From positions 523,858-587,857 of the forward strand of contig JAOANR010000012.1 in the NCBI GenBank assembly GCA_030278955.1: a stretch of 64,000 bases of DNA. Direction: 5' to 3'. Origin of the DNA: Hygrophila difformis. Lineage: Eukaryota > Streptophyta > Magnoliopsida > Lamiales > Acanthaceae. Made by a program: the position numbers and the translations under genes. The notes below the pieces were generated by a model, which was not told where the DNA came from, ran no database searches, and saw nothing but the letters and a program-made list of their open reading frames with translations. This document shows positions 11,116 to 21,312 of this stretch, piece after piece; the first letter of the stretch is position 1, and every line of letters starts with the position of its first letter.

Positions 11116-13420
11116 TATCCCCTCTATTTTGAAAGCTCGAAAAACATTTTCTTCCATGATTTGTGTAAGCTGCATGGATGTATTGGGCCTAGGCCCAATT
11201 TATCTGATTTCTATCCATTACACATTTCAACCCATTTAGTGTCCACCTATTATGTGCTTAACACCCACACAATACCAAAAATATTTTCTTACTTTCTTAT
11301 TTTCTCTTTCATTGTGTGTATGAACGGATAATGAGAAACACATAAATTAATGTTGGTGAAAGGTCCCTTCACAGGGATATCGACTAACCCGTCTTCTATG
11401 TGTTAATCATTATCTGTTATTTTGCATGATCTGGTTAGTGGTTGGTGGAAGCTTCTGCGAGCGTTCTCTTCACTAAGAGTTTCGATTAGTCACTCAGCCA
11501 ATTCCTAATCAGATACAGTTTTAATTTTCTTTTTCTTAATTTCTCAACCTGAATTCAAGTTGCAATAGTATCAACTGATGTCGACCAACATCAGTTGAGA
11601 AATATTACAGCAAGAAATATGTGGGTTATTTTTCCACTCACAGACAAAAGAAAACTGAATGACGGCGGTCACCGTCGTTTGGGATTCTTTCTGTCTACAA
11701 CCATTCATCTGGGATAATTGGGAACCGGACAGCAGATGTTTGCATTCCGGAAAACCCCAACTATCTCTGGCACTCCTTTTAGCCGATTTCTTCTCATCTC
11801 AGGCTACTCCATCTTTGTGTATCACATTCTGTCTAACTCTACCATATATTTTGGGGTGTTTTATTTTCCTTTTCATATACATGTATGCATGATACTATTA
11901 TGTAGATGTTCTGGTCTTATTGCTATTTTGGGGATCCTTCCCCTTAGACACAGGAGTCTTGATGTAAATCAGATGCCGCATAATAAATTTCCAACAAAAA
12001 TTCCTTTATAAAATCCGGATCTGAGTAAGGGATAAATTCAACAGTTATGACTAATTCATCTTCCACTGGGGGTTGATTTTGAGAGCTTAGAAGCAGAGTC
12101 AGCGATTAGGTCTCACCTAGACTGAAATGATCTGTGTTTTAATTGAGAGTCTAGTACCTGTCTAGGGAATGATTTTCAAATATTCATTTGCTTCTCAAAA
12201 TTGCTGTGTATTGGAAATCTGATATTAGATATTGCATTAAGTCAATATCCACTTGGGTGTAGATGAGATGTGATAAATAATATTAGAGGAACAACATATA
12301 GGCCTTGGTGAATTTATAAGGTAAGGTCGAGTATTCCTTCGACTACTATCTTCTTCTGCCAAAGTCTAGAATTGAGTCTTGAGTGAGTACATCCGGAATA
12401 GGTTCATTTATGGATCTGTTTCATTTACTTTGTATCTCATAACCACCCAGATGTTGTAAGCTCTGTAGCTTATTGATATCTCGGGGGTTCTTGATCTGCA
12501 TCTGGTCACCAAGACCAGGGGCTCTTTTATACTAACGGAAAGAGACGTTTTTAAGGATTCCAAGTGATAGATATAAATGCTTTCTTTACAGCTTTCTTTA
12601 CTGCTTTCCTTTTAAATGCTTTCATAGAGGTCACTCGGAAGAATTAGGGGCTGTCCATCTGTTAAAAGGTTTGAGAGTTATGGAATGGTTTGGGTCTTGA
12701 TTTGAAACTTTGGGTGTGACATGGGGGATTGATAGCAGTACTTGGCATGTCAACTAATGATTTGACAGGTGTTGCTCGTCCACCGTAAACAATTAACATA
12801 CTTTTGCAAGGCATTGCAAGGGGAGTTAAGAGTTTATGGTATCTTAGAAATTGTTGTCTTAAGAGCATGTAAATTCTCACCATAAGTACCTGTCTGTTAA
12901 AGGGAACATGGTGTAGAAAGCATGAGAGTTAGCTAACTAGAGGATTATCCCAAGCTAAGATCTGTGTATTAAAAATGGAAGTTTAATTGTGTTTCATCTG
13001 AATCTTGTCCAATCTTTATTATTTCCTCCCTGTCCCTTCTGTCATAATTAAATCTGCTTTCTAGATAGTGTAGCATACTTTTATATTGCTTTCGTAGTAT
13101 AGATTTAATTGCTTTCTTCGACCTAGTTTACCATGCTTTGTAGAATAATTTTTACTGTTTTCATGATCTGATTTAAATTATGTCAAGTAGTTGTTAGAAA
13201 CCCTTGCAAAACTTGAAACGAGTAACCGAGTGGAAAATCTTAGTAAACGACGTGGGCTCTGCTTCTATCGCACATCCTCCAGTGAACGATCCGGTACTTA
13301 CTATAAATTACTGCAATTTTTGACCCGTGCGCTTTCGGGAGCACAGTTTCGTGACACGAGTAAATAAAAATAACATTTTGAGAAAATACTCATGTAGTGG
13401 GAAGAAGTTCAAAAGTTTCA

Positions 13421-13545
13421 TGGCGCTATTGCCGGGGATCATAACTTGGGAGCGCCATGAAATGGGAAATTGTATTTAGACGATTCTTCACTCCCCGGCG
13501 GCGTAATGAAACTCGTCAAAAGTTTCATGGCGCCGTTGCCGGGGA
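13421..13545 (+). repeat. PBS-like copies inside the 5' LTR
   Basis: TGGCGCTATTGCCGGGG at 13421 and TGGCGCCGTTGCCGGGGA at 13528 are each preceded by AAAGTTTCA, the same bases that end the LTR. They therefore reproduce the LTR/PBS junction inside the LTR. Confidence 0.85.
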
Positions 13546-13906
13546 GGATGCAGCGCAGTTGCAATAAACATTACTCTATTAAGTATACTGGTATCCGGTA
13601 AGGTTGAATCGTTTATCCCGCGCAGGTATCTTCTTGACATGAAATTAAGAGAAGCATTATGGTGCAGATACCTAGGACTTTCAGGGTGACAGACTGAAGG
13701 TCCATCCCGGTTGCACCATGATACTTGTCAAAAGTTTCATGACTGGAAGGACCACAGCGCTATTTGAACCCCACGGGAGTAATAAAAAGGGAACTCTTAA
13801 TATATCCTTAAACCCCTTCCCTACATCATAACTCTTATCATTTAATAAATCCACACCTGATATTTCAGAAAATTACTCGTGTTGGCGAAGCTCGTCAAAA
13901 GTTTCA

Positions 13907-13924
13907 TGGCGCCGTTGCCGGGGA
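13907..13924 (+). other. Primer-binding site, tRNA-Asp type
   Basis: TGGCGCCGTTGCCGGGGA starts directly after the LTR terminus. It is complementary to the 3' end of plant tRNA-Asp, the primer usual for Athila. The 3' LTR end and the target duplication show that this copy, not the upstream ones, was used in the last cycle. Confidence 0.9.
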
Positions 13925-14036
13925 GATGCAGACAGTTGTAATAAATCAATACTATATTAAGTATTGCGCGCTGATGTATGACTGAATTATCTACCCCGGC
14001 TGCACCATGGAACTTGGCATGGGTGCAAAAGTTTCA

Positions 14037-14054
14037 TGGCGCCGTTGCCGGGGA
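14037..14054 (+). other. Additional downstream PBS copy
   Basis: This perfect repeat of TGGCGCCGTTGCCGGGGA, again after AAAGTTTCA, lies 130 bases downstream of the PBS in use and 130 bases before the gag start. Confidence 0.85.
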
Positions 14055-14183
14055 GGATGCAGCGCCGTTTACTAGGAGAATTACATTCCTGATTTACTCA
14101 TAGATAGTTCTTGTATATATTCTTGAACTGTTACTAACCTGGGGGTTGTACAGGTACTGTCAAAAGTTTGATACCAACTGCTT

Positions 14184-14888
14184 ATGCAACGGAGAAGGAG
14201 CACATTACCGGAGCTACCGTTCGATCTAGAAATAGAAAGGACCGCTCGCCAACTGAGGGCAGAAGCCAGAAGACAGAAGGAGCAGGAGCGTCGGAGCCGC
14301 ACTACACCTGAAACATCAAGCAGCGATCTATCAGATATGGCAGAAAACCAAAACATTCCCCGGATCTTACCCATAGACCAACCACCACATAACCCTGGTA
14401 ATGGAGCTGACGGAGGAGTGGTAGAGCATCCTAATCGTGCCAACGAAGAGGAGAATCTACCAAATCCTAATCAGCAACAATACCAGCAATTCCACCAACA
14501 ACCACCACCACCCGTAAACCAATTTCACCAAAACCAAAACATACCAAACCAACAATACCAAAACCAAGCTTTCAATCCTGATCAATTTCAGAACAACCCA
14601 CAAGATCCACATAACTTCCAGCAATTTCCAAATTATCACCAACAGTACCAGAACCAAGCTGAACAAGGAAATCAACAACAGCAGCAAGCAGCAGCAGACT
14701 TCATGCAACCAATTGTGGAGCCCTATCTGGATGGACCTGGGAGAGCACATTTTCATGCACGCAATTTCGAGCTCAAACCGGCACTCATTAATTTGGTGCA
14801 AAACAATCAGTTCTGCGGTGCAAATCATGAGGACCCCCATGATCATCTCCAGACCTTCTTGGAGCTCTGCGACACGATCAAAAATTAG
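14184..14888 (+). CDS. gag: Athila Gag, N-terminal part, ending at an in-frame TAG
   Basis: This 234-codon frame begins MQRRRSTLPELPFDLEIE. It has a basic helical N-terminus, a long Gln/Asn/Pro-rich linker (about residues 90-180), and then the start of the Athila gag homology domain (FELKPALINLVQ, DPHDHLQTFLELCDTI). TAG at 14886-14888 interrupts it. The same frame then continues without a gap into the rest of gag and pol. Because the stop falls inside the gag domain it is most simply a nonsense mutation. The downstream bases GGA would also be compatible with readthrough, which I consider less likely. Confidence 0.85.
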   Translation: MQRRRSTLPELPFDLEIERTARQLRAEARRQKEQERRSRTTPETSSSDLSDMAENQNIPRILPIDQPPHNPGNGADGGVVEHPNRANEEENLPNPNQQQYQQFHQQPPPPVNQFHQNQNIPNQQYQNQAFNPDQFQNNPQDPHNFQQFPNYHQQYQNQAEQGNQQQQQAAADFMQPIVEPYLDGPGRAHFHARNFELKPALINLVQNNQFCGANHEDPHDHLQTFLELCDTIKN

Positions 14889-17800
14889 GGAGTCTCTCCT
14901 GATGCTATAAGGCTAATGTGGTTTCCATTTTCTTTGTATAGTGGTGCCAGGGACTGGTATAAGTCATTGCCTATTAATCTGCGGAGCACTTGGGCAGACT
15001 TGGTGAGGAGCTTTTTGCTGAAGTATTTTCCAGAATCAAAGATTGAGGAAGGACGAGCTAAGATTGGAGATTTTAAAATGAAGCCAGATGAGTCATTATA
15101 TGATGCGAAGGAAAGATTCTTGGGCCTCATTAGGCGATGCCCCCAACATGGGTACGCACCATGGGAGCAATTGAGGAAATTCTACGGAGGACTCACCCAT
15201 CCATGGAGAACAATGTTAGACGCCGCTGGCGGACGACATTTACTCCACTTGCCTATGGACCAAGCTTGGGAGAAGATTGAGACAATGTCTGTCAACAGAT
15301 CCATCCTAAACACAGACGATAGGAAGGAGAATCCTCCTAGAAAAGTCTTTGCTGTAAGTGAAGGGAAAACAGATTTTGAAAAACTGCAAGAACAGGTAGC
15401 TGCGATACAGCTGAGTCAGGATAAAGGGAAAGGAACGGACGCTTCTCAGGCAGGAACCTCATCAGACCAAGTTCAAACACAGCAATCCGGAGTTGTCTGT
15501 GGACTGTGTCAGGGACCTCATCCAACTGACACATGCCAACAGATAGCTACCGAAAGCTGTAATTATGCCGGGAACTACCAAAATCGCCATCCCAACCTCT
15601 CTTATTCCAACAACAATGCACTCAACGCGCATTTGTTGCAGCCAAACCAGCCCAACCAGTTCCAAAACCCACAGCAAAACTTCAGACCTCAGAACCAAGG
15701 ATTCGTCCAGCAAAGAGTGCAGAACTTTCAAAATCAGAATCAGAATTTCCAACCTCAAATCCAACAAAGGCCTAATCAGAATCAAGGCCAGAATTTCCAG
15801 AATTTCCAGTCCCAACCTGATCAGAATCAGCAATATAACCAAAGGCCACCATCTCGTTTGGAGAACTTGATGACTGAATTTATAGCCAACCAGAAGGATA
15901 TAAATCAGCAACTGCAGTCATCAATCAAGAATATGGAGACGCAAGTCACCCAATTGGCCAAGGAACTACAGAACAGGGGGAAAGGAACACTTCCAAGCAG
16001 TACTGAAGCTAACCCGCAGTGTAAAGCAATCACATTGCGGGGAGGCAAGACTCTGAAAGGAATTGTTGGACATGGAAAAGAGACGGCCGAGGAGGAAAAG
16101 GATCTAGTGGAGGGTGAAAAAGGAAGTGAAAGGATCGAAGGAGGAGATGGTATTGGAATGGACGAGGACAAACCAGAAACAGCTAGTCCGCAGGTTGAAG
16201 CTGCAAAGGGAGCTGAAAAGGGTAGGGTTGAAGGTACAATTTCCTTCTCTTTACCACCAAAAACAAATAATAATAAGTACATGCCAAGGGTGCCATACCC
16301 GGCACGTCTTAAAAATAAGGAGCAAGATGAAAAATTTAAAAAGTTTTTAGAAAGATTGAAAGCTGTCGAGATCACTATTCCATTGGTCGAAATGATTTCA
16401 GAAATGCCCGTCTATGCTAAATTTCTTAAAGAAATGATTTCAGGGAGGAGAAAAGTTGAGCAGGAGGAAATAGTGATTGTGAACAGTAGCTGCAGTGCCA
16501 TTATCCAAAGAGTGCTACCGGAGAAGAAGGAAGATCCAGGATGCATTACATTACCGATCCACATCGGGAAAATTAATGTTGGAAAAGGGTTGTGCGATCT
16601 AGGATCGAGCATCAACGTTATGCCACTTGCCATGGTGAAACGTCTTCACTTGGGAACAATTGAACCGGTTACAATGAAGTTACAGCTGGCAGACCGATCA
16701 ATTACCCATCCAATCGGAATCCTGAAGGACGTAATTGTCAAGACGGGAGGGACTCTCTTCCCCGTCGACTTCATTATTTTGGATATAGAGGAGGACTACG
16801 AGATGCCACTGATCTTAGGCCGCCCCTTTCTCTCAACCGGCGGTGCACTTATAGACGCTCGATCAAATCAAATCAAGCTCCGAGTCGGAGAAGAAGAATT
16901 GGATTTCAACATGGGAAAGCTGCAGAAGTTCCCGTCTGAGGGATCTTGTTCCATTTTTGATGTAATAGATAGTAGGAGTGAGGATGAGAGCATAGACTCT
17001 GTGACTGATGAGCCAAGCAAAGTTTCAAAACAGGTACTGAAGCCTGAAGGTGCGGACCAACCAAGGAGCTGCAACGCTGTCCATTTCGAGGATCCTATCT
17101 CTGGGGACCTTGAAGAATTCGATGGAGTTGAGTTCATCCCGGAGGAAGAGGAAAGCACTGCTGAGGAGGAAGTGGATCCTGTACTGACACAGGATCCTGA
17201 AGGTAAATCTGATCTCTCTCTCCCACCAATTTCTCGCAAATTGCTGCCTTCCGTTGAATGCCCACCAGAGCTTGAACTTAAAATACTTCCGGATCATCTT
17301 AAGTACGTTTTTCTCGCTGAACATAAAAGATTACCGGTGATTGTGTCAGCCAAGCTGACACAAGAACAAGAAAAAGCTCTGGTAGACATTCTAAAGAAAT
17401 ATGTACATGCAATCGGATGGACCATTTCTGATATAAAAGGAATAAGCCCCTCTGTTTGCATGCACAGAATTTTAATGGAAGAGGAGTATAAGCCCTCAAG
17501 GCAACCACAAAGGCGTCTGAACCCCCATATGCAGGAAGTGGTAAGGAAAGAAGTTATCAAGCTCTTAGATGCTGGTATCATCTATCCTATCTCTGATAGC
17601 AAATGGGTTAGCCCAGTGCAGGTCGTACCGAAACGTGGGGGGATCTGTGTAACGACTAATGAGCAAGGAGAAGAAGTGGCGACGCGTCCAGTGACCGGTT
17701 GGAGAGTTTGCATCGACTACCGGAAGCTCAATACCGCTACCAGGAAGGACCATTTCCCCTTGCCATTCATTGATCAGATGCTGGAGAGGTTGGCCGGAAG

Positions 17801-20024
17801 GGAGTACTACTGTTTTTTGGATGGGTACTCTGGCTATAATCAGATTGTAATAGCTAGTGAGGATCACGACAAGACCACATTCACGTGTCCTTATGGAACT
17901 TTTGCGTACAGACGCATGCCTTTTGGACTTTGTAATGCGCCTGCCACATTTCAACGTTGCATGATGTCAATTTTCTCAGAATTTATCGAAAAATGCATTG
18001 AAGTTTTCATGGATGACTTCTCTGTGTATGGAGATACGTTTGATGAATGCTTGACTAATCTTGCACAAATTTTGAAAAGATGTGAGGACACCAACCTAGT
18101 TTTGAACTGGGAGAAGTGCCATTTCATGGTCACCGAAGGAATAGTGTTGGGTCACCGCATCTCGCGTGCAGGTATCGAAGTCGACAGAGCTAAGGTTTCC
18201 GTCATCTCAAACCTCACATTGCCTAATTCAATAAAAGCAGTTAGGAGTTTCTTAGGGCATGCCGGTTTCTACCGGAGATTCATAAAAGACTTTTCTAAAA
18301 TTGCCAAGCCGCTCACTAACTTGCTGTGTAAAGAAAACCCTTTTGTAATAAATGAAGCGTGTGTTCAAGCCTTTGACACGCTCAAAGGAATGTTGATTTC
18401 TGCTCCAATAGTGCAACCACCCAATTGGTCAATACCTTTCGAGGTAATGTGTGATGCAAGTGATCTCGCCGTGGGTGCAGTTCTTGGGCAATATAAGGAA
18501 GGGAAGCATTGCGTAATTCATTACGCAAGTCATGCCCTGAATGAGGCCCAAATCAACTACACCACCACGGAGAAGGAGATGTATGCTGTGGTTTTTGCGT
18601 TTGACAAATTCAGACAATACCTCATTGGTACGAAAACCACAGTGTACACAGATCACTCTGCACTGAGATACTTGTTTAGCAAACAAGACGCCAAACCTCG
18701 ATTAATCAGGTGGGTACTTTTGCTGCAAGAATTCAACATTATAATAAAAGATAGAAAAGGCAGAGACAATGGTGCTGCTGACCATTTGTCTCGACTAGAA
18801 AATGATAAAAATGAGCTAGCCGTAAATGAGAATTTTCCGGACGAGCAATTGTTTGCCTTGCATCTTCATGATCAAGCTTGTCCGTGGTTTTCCGATATTG
18901 CTAACTTTTTAGCATGCGGAATAACCCCACCATTTCAAAGCAGAGGCCACAAAGCGAGGTTCAACCGAGATGTAGTTAACTACTTCTGGGAAGACCCTTA
19001 CCTCTTCAAGCATTGTGCAGATTCGATTATTAGACGATGTGTAACTGAGCACGAGGCTTATCAAATCGCTAAGAAATGCCATGAATCGGAATATGGAGGT
19101 CACCATGGCCCCACTCGAACAGCTCATAAGGTACTCGAGTGCGGTTTTTATTGGCCTACCATTTACGAGGATTGCAAAGCGTTTGTTAAAGCTTGCGACA
19201 GATGCCAAAGACTAGGGAATATCTCCAAGAGGGATGAGATGCCTCAACAAGGAATTCTCACTCTCGAGATTTTCGATGTATGGGGTATTGACTTCATGGG
19301 ACCATTTCCGACATCTGATGGGAACCATTACATCTTGGTAGCTGTCGATTACGTTTCCAAGTGGGTTGAGGCTGTTGCACTGCCAACCAATGATGGCAAC
19401 CAGGTCGTCAAATTTTTGAAAAATAACATTTTCAATAGATTTGGTGTACCCAGGGTGATCATATCAGATGGAGGAACCCATTTTGTTAATAAAGCATTTG
19501 CAAATCTTATGAGCAAAAATGGGATTCTCCACAAGATCGGCACGCCTTATCATCCCCAAACCAGTGGTCAAGTCGAGGTCTCTAACCGCGAAATCAAACA
19601 CATACTCGAGGCCACTGTGGGGACAACTCGCAAAGATTGGTCACGTAAGCTCAATGATGCTTTATGGGCATACCGCACTGCATTCAAGACTCCCATTGGG
19701 ATGTCTCCTTACAGACTCATCTTCGGAAAAGCCTGTCATTTGCCCGTAGAACTAGAGCATAAGGCTTACTGGGCCGTACGAATGCTCAATTTTGACCCCC
19801 GAGTTGCTCAGAGGAAGCGCAAGTTGGACCTCAATGAAATTGAGGAAATACGTGCGCAAGCTTATGAAAGTTCGAGGATTTATAAAGAGCGGACCCAGAA
19901 GTTACAATATCGTCGTATTAAATCTAAACACTTCTATGTTGGCCAGAAGGTCTTGTTATTTAATTCTAGGTTGAAGCTATTCCCGGAAAGCTTAAATCCA
20001 GATGGGAAGGGCCATACGAAGTGA
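14889..20024 (+). CDS. pol: Athila Gag C-part and Pol polyprotein (PR-RT-RH-INT)
   Basis: This frame continues from gag; the first Met is at 14916, giving 1702 residues. It holds the rest of the gag domain ([20 protein letters not shown], then RRCPQHG) and a Gln/Asn-rich linker. The protease motif [13 protein letters not shown] is near residue 560. In the reverse transcriptase, [12 protein letters not shown] is near 930 and the catalytic FMDDFSVYG near 1030. RNase H has [13 protein letters not shown] near 1178. Integrase has an HHCC zinc finger near 1388-1425 and catalytic D, D and E in [14 protein letters not shown] and [10 protein letters not shown]. All catalytic residues I can identify are present. 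Near 19982 one base is missing, so the frame ends early at 20024. The expected C-terminal strand-rich segment follows in the next frame up to a TAA at 20165-20167. Confidence 0.93.
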   Translation, partial: GVSPDAIRLMWFPFSLYSGARDWYKSLPINLRSTWADLVRSFLLKYFPESKIEEGRAKIGDFKMKPDESLYDAKERFLGLIRRCPQHGYAPWEQLRKFYGGLTHPWRTMLDAAGGRHLLHLPMDQAWEKIETMSVNRSILNTDDRKENPPRKVFAVSEGKTDFEKLQEQVAAIQLSQDKGKGTDASQAGTSSDQVQTQQSGVVCGLCQGPHPTDTCQQIATESCNYAGNYQNRHPNLSYSNNNALNAHLLQPNQPNQFQNPQQNFRPQNQGFVQQRVQNFQNQNQNFQPQIQQRPNQNQGQNFQNFQSQPDQNQQYNQRPPSRLENLMTEFIANQKDINQQLQSSIKNMETQVTQLAKELQNRGKGTLPSSTEANPQCKAITLRGGKTLKGIVGHGKETAEEEKDLVEGEKGSERIEGGDGIGMDEDKPETASPQVEAAKGAEKGRVEGTISFSLPPKTNNNKYMPRVPYPARLKNKEQDEKFKKFLERLKAVEITIPLVEMISEMPVYAKFLKEMISGRRKVEQEEIVIVNSSCSAIIQRVLPEKKEDPGCITLPIHIGKINVGKGLCDLGSSINVMPLAMVKRLHLGTIEPVTMKLQLADRSITHPIGILKDVIVKTGGTLFPVDFIILDIEEDYEMPLILGRPFLSTGGALIDARSNQIKLRVGEEELDFNMGKLQKFPSEGSCSIFDVIDSRSEDESIDSVTDEPSKVSKQVLKPEGADQPRSCNAVHFEDPISGDLEEFDGVEFIPEEEESTAEEEVDPVLTQDPEGKSDLSLPPISRKLLPSVECPPELELKILPDHLKYVFLAEHKRLPVIVSAKLTQEQEKALVDILKKYVHAIGWTISDIKGISPSVCMHRILMEEEYKPSRQPQRRLNPHMQEVVRKEVIKLLDAGIIYPISDSKWVSPVQVVPKRGGICVTTNEQGEEVATRPVTGWRVCIDYRKLNTATRKDHFPLPFIDQMLERLAGREYYCFLDGYSGYNQIVIASEDHDKTTFTCPYGTFAYRRMPFGLCNAPATFQRCMMSIFSEFIEKCIEVFMDDFSVYGDTFDECLTNLAQILKRCEDTNLVLNWEKCHFMVTEGIVLGHRISRAGIEVDRAKVSVISNLTLPNSIKAVRSFLGHAGFYRRFIKDFSKIAKPLTNLLCKENPFVINEACVQAFDTLKGMLISAPIVQPPNWSIPFEVMCDASDLAVGAVLGQYKEGKHCVIHYASHALNEAQINYTTTEKEMYAVVFAFDKFRQYLIGTKTTVYTDHSALRYLFSKQDAKPRLIRWVLLLQEFNIIIKDRKGRDNGAADHLSRLENDKNELAVNENFPDEQLFALHLHDQACPWFSDIANFLACGITPPFQSRGHKARFNRDVVNYFWEDPYLFKHCADSIIRRCVTEHEAYQIAKKCHESEYGGHHGPTRTAHKVLECGFYWPTIYEDCKAFVKACDRCQRLGNISKRDEMPQQGILTLEIFDVWGIDFMGPFPTSDGNHYILVAVDYVSKWVEAVALPTNDGNQVVKFLKNNIFNRFGVPRVIISDGGTHFVNKAFANLMSKNGILHKIGTPYHPQTSGQVEVSNREIKHILEATVGTTRKDWSRKLNDALWAYRTAFKTPIGMSPYRLIFGKACHLPVELEHKAYWAVRMLNFDPRVAQRKRKLDLNEIEEIRAQAYESSRIYKERTQKLQYRRIKSKHFYVGQKVLLFNSRLKLFPESLNPDGKGHTK

Positions 20025-20284
20025 TGCACGTGTTTGAAAGTGGAGCTGTCAGGATCCGAACTGACAAGGGAGAGCTGGTGGTGAATGGACACAGACTGAA
20101 GGAGTATCTTGGGCAGTTCGACCCCGAAAAAGAAGCTCAGATGACAACAGAACCGGCTTATGTTTAATAAATATTATACATATATTTTCTTACTTATTTA
20201 TTACTTTCTTCACTTATTTTTATTGGGACAAAGTATCCAAAAATCAGGTGAACATTTAGAGTACTAAGACTCTAAATGTGAGGA
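20025..20284 (+). other. Frameshifted end of pol and 3' junction
   Basis: The +1 frame reads as the natural integrase C-terminus (with VRIRTDKGELVVNGHRLKEY) and stops at 20165-20167. Then comes AT-rich sequence ending in AAATGTGAGGATGTTGATA at 20275-20293. The same bases stand just before and across the start of the 3' LTR at 25190-25208. Confidence 0.7.
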
Positions 20285-21312
20285 TGTTGATATTTGGAGA
20301 AAACCTAATACCTTTTCATAATTGTTTTGCAGGAATTCGAGGAACCAACAAAAAGAAAGATAAAGCTTCCAAAAACCAGGTTCCCGGTTGGGATAACATT
20401 ATATTTAATGGAGGTTAATTTTGGAATTTAGAGAAATCTAAAATCCAGAATACATTCATAAAATAAAATTGTTGACCCAACCTAATTTATGCAAGCAATT
20501 TGTTTTAGATTCTCATTCGGTGTAGATATGTTTGCTTTTGAGTTCATATAATTTTTGGAAAACCTAAAAATTTTCCTAAGTCTTGAATGTGGTATACTTC
20601 TCATTTCAAGAAAATTCGAATTAATTCGAATTGCTTGGAACATACCACATAAGACATTTTGCCTTGGAATTTTTCACTCTCGGATTTGTTAATTCGAGTT
20701 ATTCTAGCAATTCGAATTAATTCGAATTGCCATGAAAATTCGAATTGGCAACCAAGGCAAACAAATTTTCGGATTTATTTAGGCCAAGTAGTGCAATTCG
20801 AATTATAAGGCAATTCGAATTAATTCGAATTGCCTAACTAATTCGAATTAGCAGGCACAAGGCATTTTCCTTAGCAAGTGAGCAATTCGAGTTATTCTAG
20901 CAATTCGAATTAATTCGAATTGCCTGAATAATTCGAATTAGCTCATTTCAGCCTTGTGCAAATTTTGCCCACATTCTCAAGTTCGAATTGTGAGTCAATT
21001 CGAATTAATTCGAATTGATCTCAATAATTCGAACTTGCTTGGTTTCTCTGTTTTTCAAGCCAATTCGAATTAATTCGAATTGGCCTGAATAACTCACATC
21101 TCTCACAGATAGCATCAATTCGAATTAATTCGAATTGATGCAATAATTCGAACTCCCCTTCCAAATCCTTTTTATACCCTTATTTCCCTCTCATTTCCCT
21201 CACTTTCACTTTCCACACTTCCAAAATCCACCGTTCCCTCTCTCGCGAAACCCTTCTTCCTCGCGAAACCAGTCGCTCTTCTCAAGCTTTCCTCCGGCCA
21301 AATCACTCGGAA
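20285..21312 (+). promoter_or_regulatory. Internal U3-like promoter region of the F-box gene
   Basis: The region starts with a polypurine/LTR-start-like motif and carries a dense palindrome cluster (20614-21150). It continues with TTTTTATACCC (21168-21178), a TATA-like box, and a pyrimidine-rich leader of about 110 bases before an ATG at 21313. The order LTR-start motif, palindromes, TATA is the same as in the LTR U3. I infer an internal promoter derived from a related LTR. No transcript evidence is available. Confidence 0.5.
20614..21150. repeat. Main AATTCGAATT palindrome cluster
   Basis: Seven double sites (AATTCGAATTAATTCGAATT) lie near 20615, 20711, 20815, 20899, 20998, 21062 and 21117. 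Most are flanked by single AATTCGAATT sites. Flanking bases extend the symmetry differently in each, for example AGGC/GCCT near 20815, GCC/GGC near 21060 and CATC/GATG near 21116. Confidence 0.9.

Larger units (their letters stand above)
8959..13906 (+). repeat. Athila 5' LTR (4948 bp)
   Basis: It pairs with 25204-30137 almost base for base. The 14-base length difference matches a 14-base deletion in the 3' copy near 27104, where one palindrome half-site is missing. A TATA box at 9771 puts U3 at about 0.8 kb and leaves about 4.1 kb of R-U5. The 3' quarter contains two PBS-like sequences (13421, 13528), which are normally found only after an LTR. Confidence 0.93.

Noticed and set aside
14457..14846. 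Minus-strand open frame rich in Leu, Val and Ile
   Set aside because: It is a shadow of the Gln/Asn-rich linker of gag on the opposite strand.
20614..21150. CRISPR-like regularly spaced repeats
   Set aside because: The repeat is a palindrome with irregular spacing in a plant retrotransposon. Spacers are not unique segments of uniform length and no cas genes occur.
20614..21150. Heat-shock elements in the AATTCGAATT palindromes
   Set aside because: GAA and TTC blocks occur but not with the two-base spacing needed for a heat-shock element.
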